Below are positions 7,034-8,635 of a DNA stretch of 8,635 nt, one piece after another. Each line of letters opens with the position of its first letter. The stretch's first letter is position 1. The stretch is taken from the NCBI GenBank assembly GCA_934725835.1, contig CAKVCR010000111.1:1-8635 (forward strand). The letters are read 5' to 3'. The DNA comes from an uncultured Odoribacter sp. GTDB taxonomy: Bacteria; Bacteroidota; Bacteroidia; Bacteroidales; Marinifilaceae. Position numbers and translations under genes: made by a program. The notes under the pieces were generated by a model. The model saw only the letters and a list, made by a program, of their open reading frames with translations. It made no database searches and had not been told where the DNA came from.

Positions 7034-7065
7034 AAAAAGAAACTGCCTAAACATGTTAGGCAGTT
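7034..7065 (-). terminator. Intrinsic terminator after the 92-residue hypothetical gene
   Basis: On the - strand, AACTGCCTAA and TTAGGCAGTT form a perfect 10-bp stem around a 5-base loop, followed by TCTTTTT. It ends the transcript of the gene at 7109-7387. It also sits immediately before the peptidase start codon, so it could act as an attenuator on read-through into that gene. Confidence 0.75.
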
Positions 7066-7108
7066 ATACATTCAATGACACACAAGCGTCAACTATTGGT
7101 TATGCAGT

Positions 7109-7387
7109 TTATTTCTTAACCAATTCGCTCAATTGAGTAAAAGCACCGTCTACAGTAGTCATCACTTCTTTGCAAACGCTTTTATAGTATCCTTTTCTCT
7201 CATTTTTAGCGATTGCCTTACCGGCATTCACACGCTGGCGCAATATGTTTCTCTGATTGATAACATTTTCTACAATATCACTGATATCATCGGTACTTTT
7301 TCCATAAGCCAGACAATTCAAACAATCGTCAATCACAGCAAATGTCAAATAGTCAATGTCTTTCTTTAATCTCTTAATACTTGCCAT
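7109..7387 (-). CDS. Conserved-looking hypothetical protein, 92 residues
   Basis: I do not recognise a named family. The product is small, soluble and probably mostly helical, with Cys22 and Cys25 in DDCLNCLAYG, a third Cys at 72, and a basic middle (NQRNILRQRVNAGKAIAKNERKG, seen at about 44-66). It has no signal peptide or membrane segment. The start is the ATG at 7387, 23 nt behind an exact -7 promoter motif. A terminator follows 44 nt after the stop, so the gene is a self-contained transcription unit, which argues that it is real and well expressed. The DDxxNCL and YGKSTDDISDIVE segments look like helical packing surfaces rather than a catalytic site. No function can be assigned. Confidence 0.8.
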   Translation of the reverse strand: MASIKRLKKDIDYLTFAVIDDCLNCLAYGKSTDDISDIVENVINQRNILRQRVNAGKAIAKNERKGYYKSVCKEVMTTVDGAFTQLSELVKK

Positions 7388-7410
7388 ATCTCTTAAAATT
7401 TAATTTTCCC

Positions 7411-7418
7411 CAAATGTA
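7411..7418 (-). promoter_or_regulatory. Candidate -7 promoter box for the 92-residue hypothetical gene
   Basis: TACATTTG on the - strand matches TAnnTTTG exactly and predicts a start near 7404-7407, leaving a leader of about 18 nt. A TTTG lies upstream, but only 12 nt away, too close for a standard -33 element. Confidence 0.55.
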
Positions 7419-7458
7419 AAAAGTTTTCAGCAAACCACATAATTTTTCGCCTTTTTTT

Positions 7459-8559
7459 TCACCTGTCCGAAGTATGCAAATCCGGCAATTTGCCTGCCCT
7501 AGCCTCCAGTAAAAGGTCCAGCGTCACGATTGCAGCCATCGCCTCCACCACCGGAACAGCCCTCGGCACCACACATGGGTCATGTCTGCCATGTGCCTCC
7601 AACTCAACTTCGTTGCCGTTGTGATCAACCGTACGTTGTTTCATGGCAATAGTAGAAACAGGCTTAAAGGCTACCCGGAAACAGATATCCTCTCCATTGG
7701 TAACTCCTACCTGAATACCGCCGGAGTGATTGGTCTCCGTTCTCAGCTTACCCGCCTTCATTATCCAAGCATCATTGTGTTCACTTCCCCGCATGGCAGC
7801 AGCCCTGAATCCTTCGCCATACTCAAATCCTTTCGCAGCATTGATACTCATCATAGCATGAGCCAAGCGAGCCTGGAAACGATCAAAAACCGGTTCTCCC
7901 AAACCAACAGGCACACCCTTCATCACACAACCGACAACACCTCCCACACTATCTCCCTCCTCTCGCACCTTGACTATCAATGCCGCCATCTCAGCAGCCT
8001 TCCGGTCATCCGGACAACGTACGTCATTCAGCTCCTTCTTCGATAAATCCACATCCTGCCACGGGCACTCCAACGCCACCATCCCCACCTGCTCTGCAAA
8101 AGCACTGATAGAAATCCCGGACATCGCCAACACCTGCTTGGCAACAGCCCCTGCCACCACTCTCGCAACATGCTCCCTTGCCGAAGCTCTCCCTCCTCCC
8201 CGATAATCCCTTACGCCATACTTCTTCTCCCAGGTAAAATCTGCATGTGACGGGCGGTACACCTCTTTCAGATGCTCGTAATCCCGACTCCGATGGTCAC
8301 AATTCCACACAATAAAACCGATAGGCATTCCCGTTGTCCTTCCTTCAAACACTCCTGAAAGAATCTCCACTTTATCTTGCTCCTGCCTGCCTGTTGAAAG
8401 AACAGACTGTCCCGGTCTGCGCCGGTCCAATTCTTTCTGTATCTCTTCGACAGACAACACCACATCAGACGGACACCCCTCGATGACACCACCGACAGCT
8501 TCCCCGTGCGACTCTCCGAAAGAAGTCAGACGAAATATCTTGCCTATAGCGTTTGCCAT
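7459..8559 (-). CDS. aroC: Chorismate synthase
   Basis: AroC catalyses the last common step of the shikimate pathway: it converts 5-enolpyruvylshikimate-3-phosphate to chorismate and needs reduced FMN. At 366 residues it has full family length. Signatures seen are SFGESHG (13-19, including catalytic His18), RRRPGQS (46-52), RPSHADFTW (102-110, with His105), DYRGGGRASARE (118-129) and GRHDPCVVPRAVP (324-336). These cover the FMN and substrate-binding loops, and no key residue is missing. The start is the ATG at 8559, 9 nt after the stop of the upstream gene. The two are probably one operon, and the real promoter lies outside the window. No clear terminator follows the stop; an A/T-rich stretch and the promoter of the 92-residue gene come next. 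Confidence 0.97.
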   Translation of the reverse strand: MANAIGKIFRLTSFGESHGEAVGGVIEGCPSDVVLSVEEIQKELDRRRPGQSVLSTGRQEQDKVEILSGVFEGRTTGMPIGFIVWNCDHRSRDYEHLKEVYRPSHADFTWEKKYGVRDYRGGGRASAREHVARVVAGAVAKQVLAMSGISISAFAEQVGMVALECPWQDVDLSKKELNDVRCPDDRKAAEMAALIVKVREEGDSVGGVVGCVMKGVPVGLGEPVFDRFQARLAHAMMSINAAKGFEYGEGFRAAAMRGSEHNDAWIMKAGKLRTETNHSGGIQVGVTNGEDICFRVAFKPVSTIAMKQRTVDHNGNEVELEAHGRHDPCVVPRAVPVVEAMAAIVTLDLLLEARAGKLPDLHTSDR

Positions 8560-8568
8560 AACAGCGAT

Positions 8569-8635
8569 TTAGTGACAACTGCCGCAACCGCATGAACTCT
8601 CTTCCGAGCCACAACCGCCGCAACTATCTGAACCA
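8569..8635 (-). CDS. C-terminal tail of a Cys/Gly-rich protein (partial), possibly a SlyD-like FKBP isomerase
   Basis: Only the last 21 codons are inside the window, ending in TAA at 8571-8569. The tail has five Cys, seven Gly and a final His, with motifs CGGCG and CGCGSCH. Such tails bind Ni or other metals. A SlyD-type FKBP peptidyl-prolyl isomerase, whose C-terminus is His- and Cys-rich, is one possibility, but 21 residues do not prove a family, and other small metal-binding proteins end the same way. It lies 9 nt upstream of aroC and in the same direction, so the two are likely co-transcribed. Confidence 0.55.
   Translation of the reverse strand, partial: GSDSCGGCGSEESSCGCGSCH

Noticed and set aside
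6308..7078. A 256-codon open frame on the + strand
   Set aside because: It lies wholly opposite the zinc peptidase gene, which has intact HExxH and WGSC motifs. The + strand frame gives a His- and Pro-rich sequence with no recognisable domain.
7582..8046. A 154-codon open frame on the + strand
   Set aside because: It is antisense to aroC, whose signature motifs are complete. The product looks like low-information antisense translation.

Overview
The window looks like chromosomal DNA from a Bacteroidota bacterium, most likely Bacteroides or a close relative. Four intergenic regions carry the group's -7 promoter motif TAnnTTTG, genes lack convincing Shine-Dalgarno sequences, the tRNA gene has no encoded CCA, and the proteins have a Bacteroides character. 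This assignment comes from reading alone; no database search was possible.

Layout. A tRNA-Phe (missing its first base) occupies the left edge on the + strand and ends in a perfect bidirectional terminator. Facing it on the - strand is a two-gene glycosylation unit. Its promoter-proximal gene encodes a 996-residue membrane protein that joins a degenerate N-terminal domain, a GT-C/PMT-like membrane core and about eight C-terminal TPRs. The second gene encodes a dolichyl-phosphate-glucose-synthase-like GT2. Together they suggest a polyprenyl-phosphate-sugar synthase and the membrane transferase that uses its product. A 135-bp AT-rich spacer separates this unit from a + strand Fic-domain AMP-transferase gene. 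A 57-residue gene on the - strand meets fic tail to tail and overlaps it by 17 bp. The small protein carries the Fic-inhibition signature SxxxEG, so I read the pair as a toxin-antitoxin (VbhT/VbhA-like) module with an unusual convergent arrangement.

The right half is housekeeping on the - strand. In transcription order it holds the last 21 codons of a Cys-rich protein, aroC (chorismate synthase), a conserved 92-residue hypothetical gene with its own promoter and terminator, a YgjP/M48-like zinc peptidase, mrp (P-loop ATPase, Fe-S carrier family) and tsaE (t6A tRNA modification ATPase). The presumed antitoxin gene follows tsaE on the same strand.

The most interesting items are the convergent Fic/antitoxin pair, with a possible leaderless antitoxin transcript; the three-part GT-C/TPR fusion; an Mrp without the usual CxxC; and a terminator-like hairpin directly before the peptidase start. 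No CRISPR array, insertion sequence, integrase or attachment-site duplication was seen, and no gene-free stretch exceeds 135 bp.
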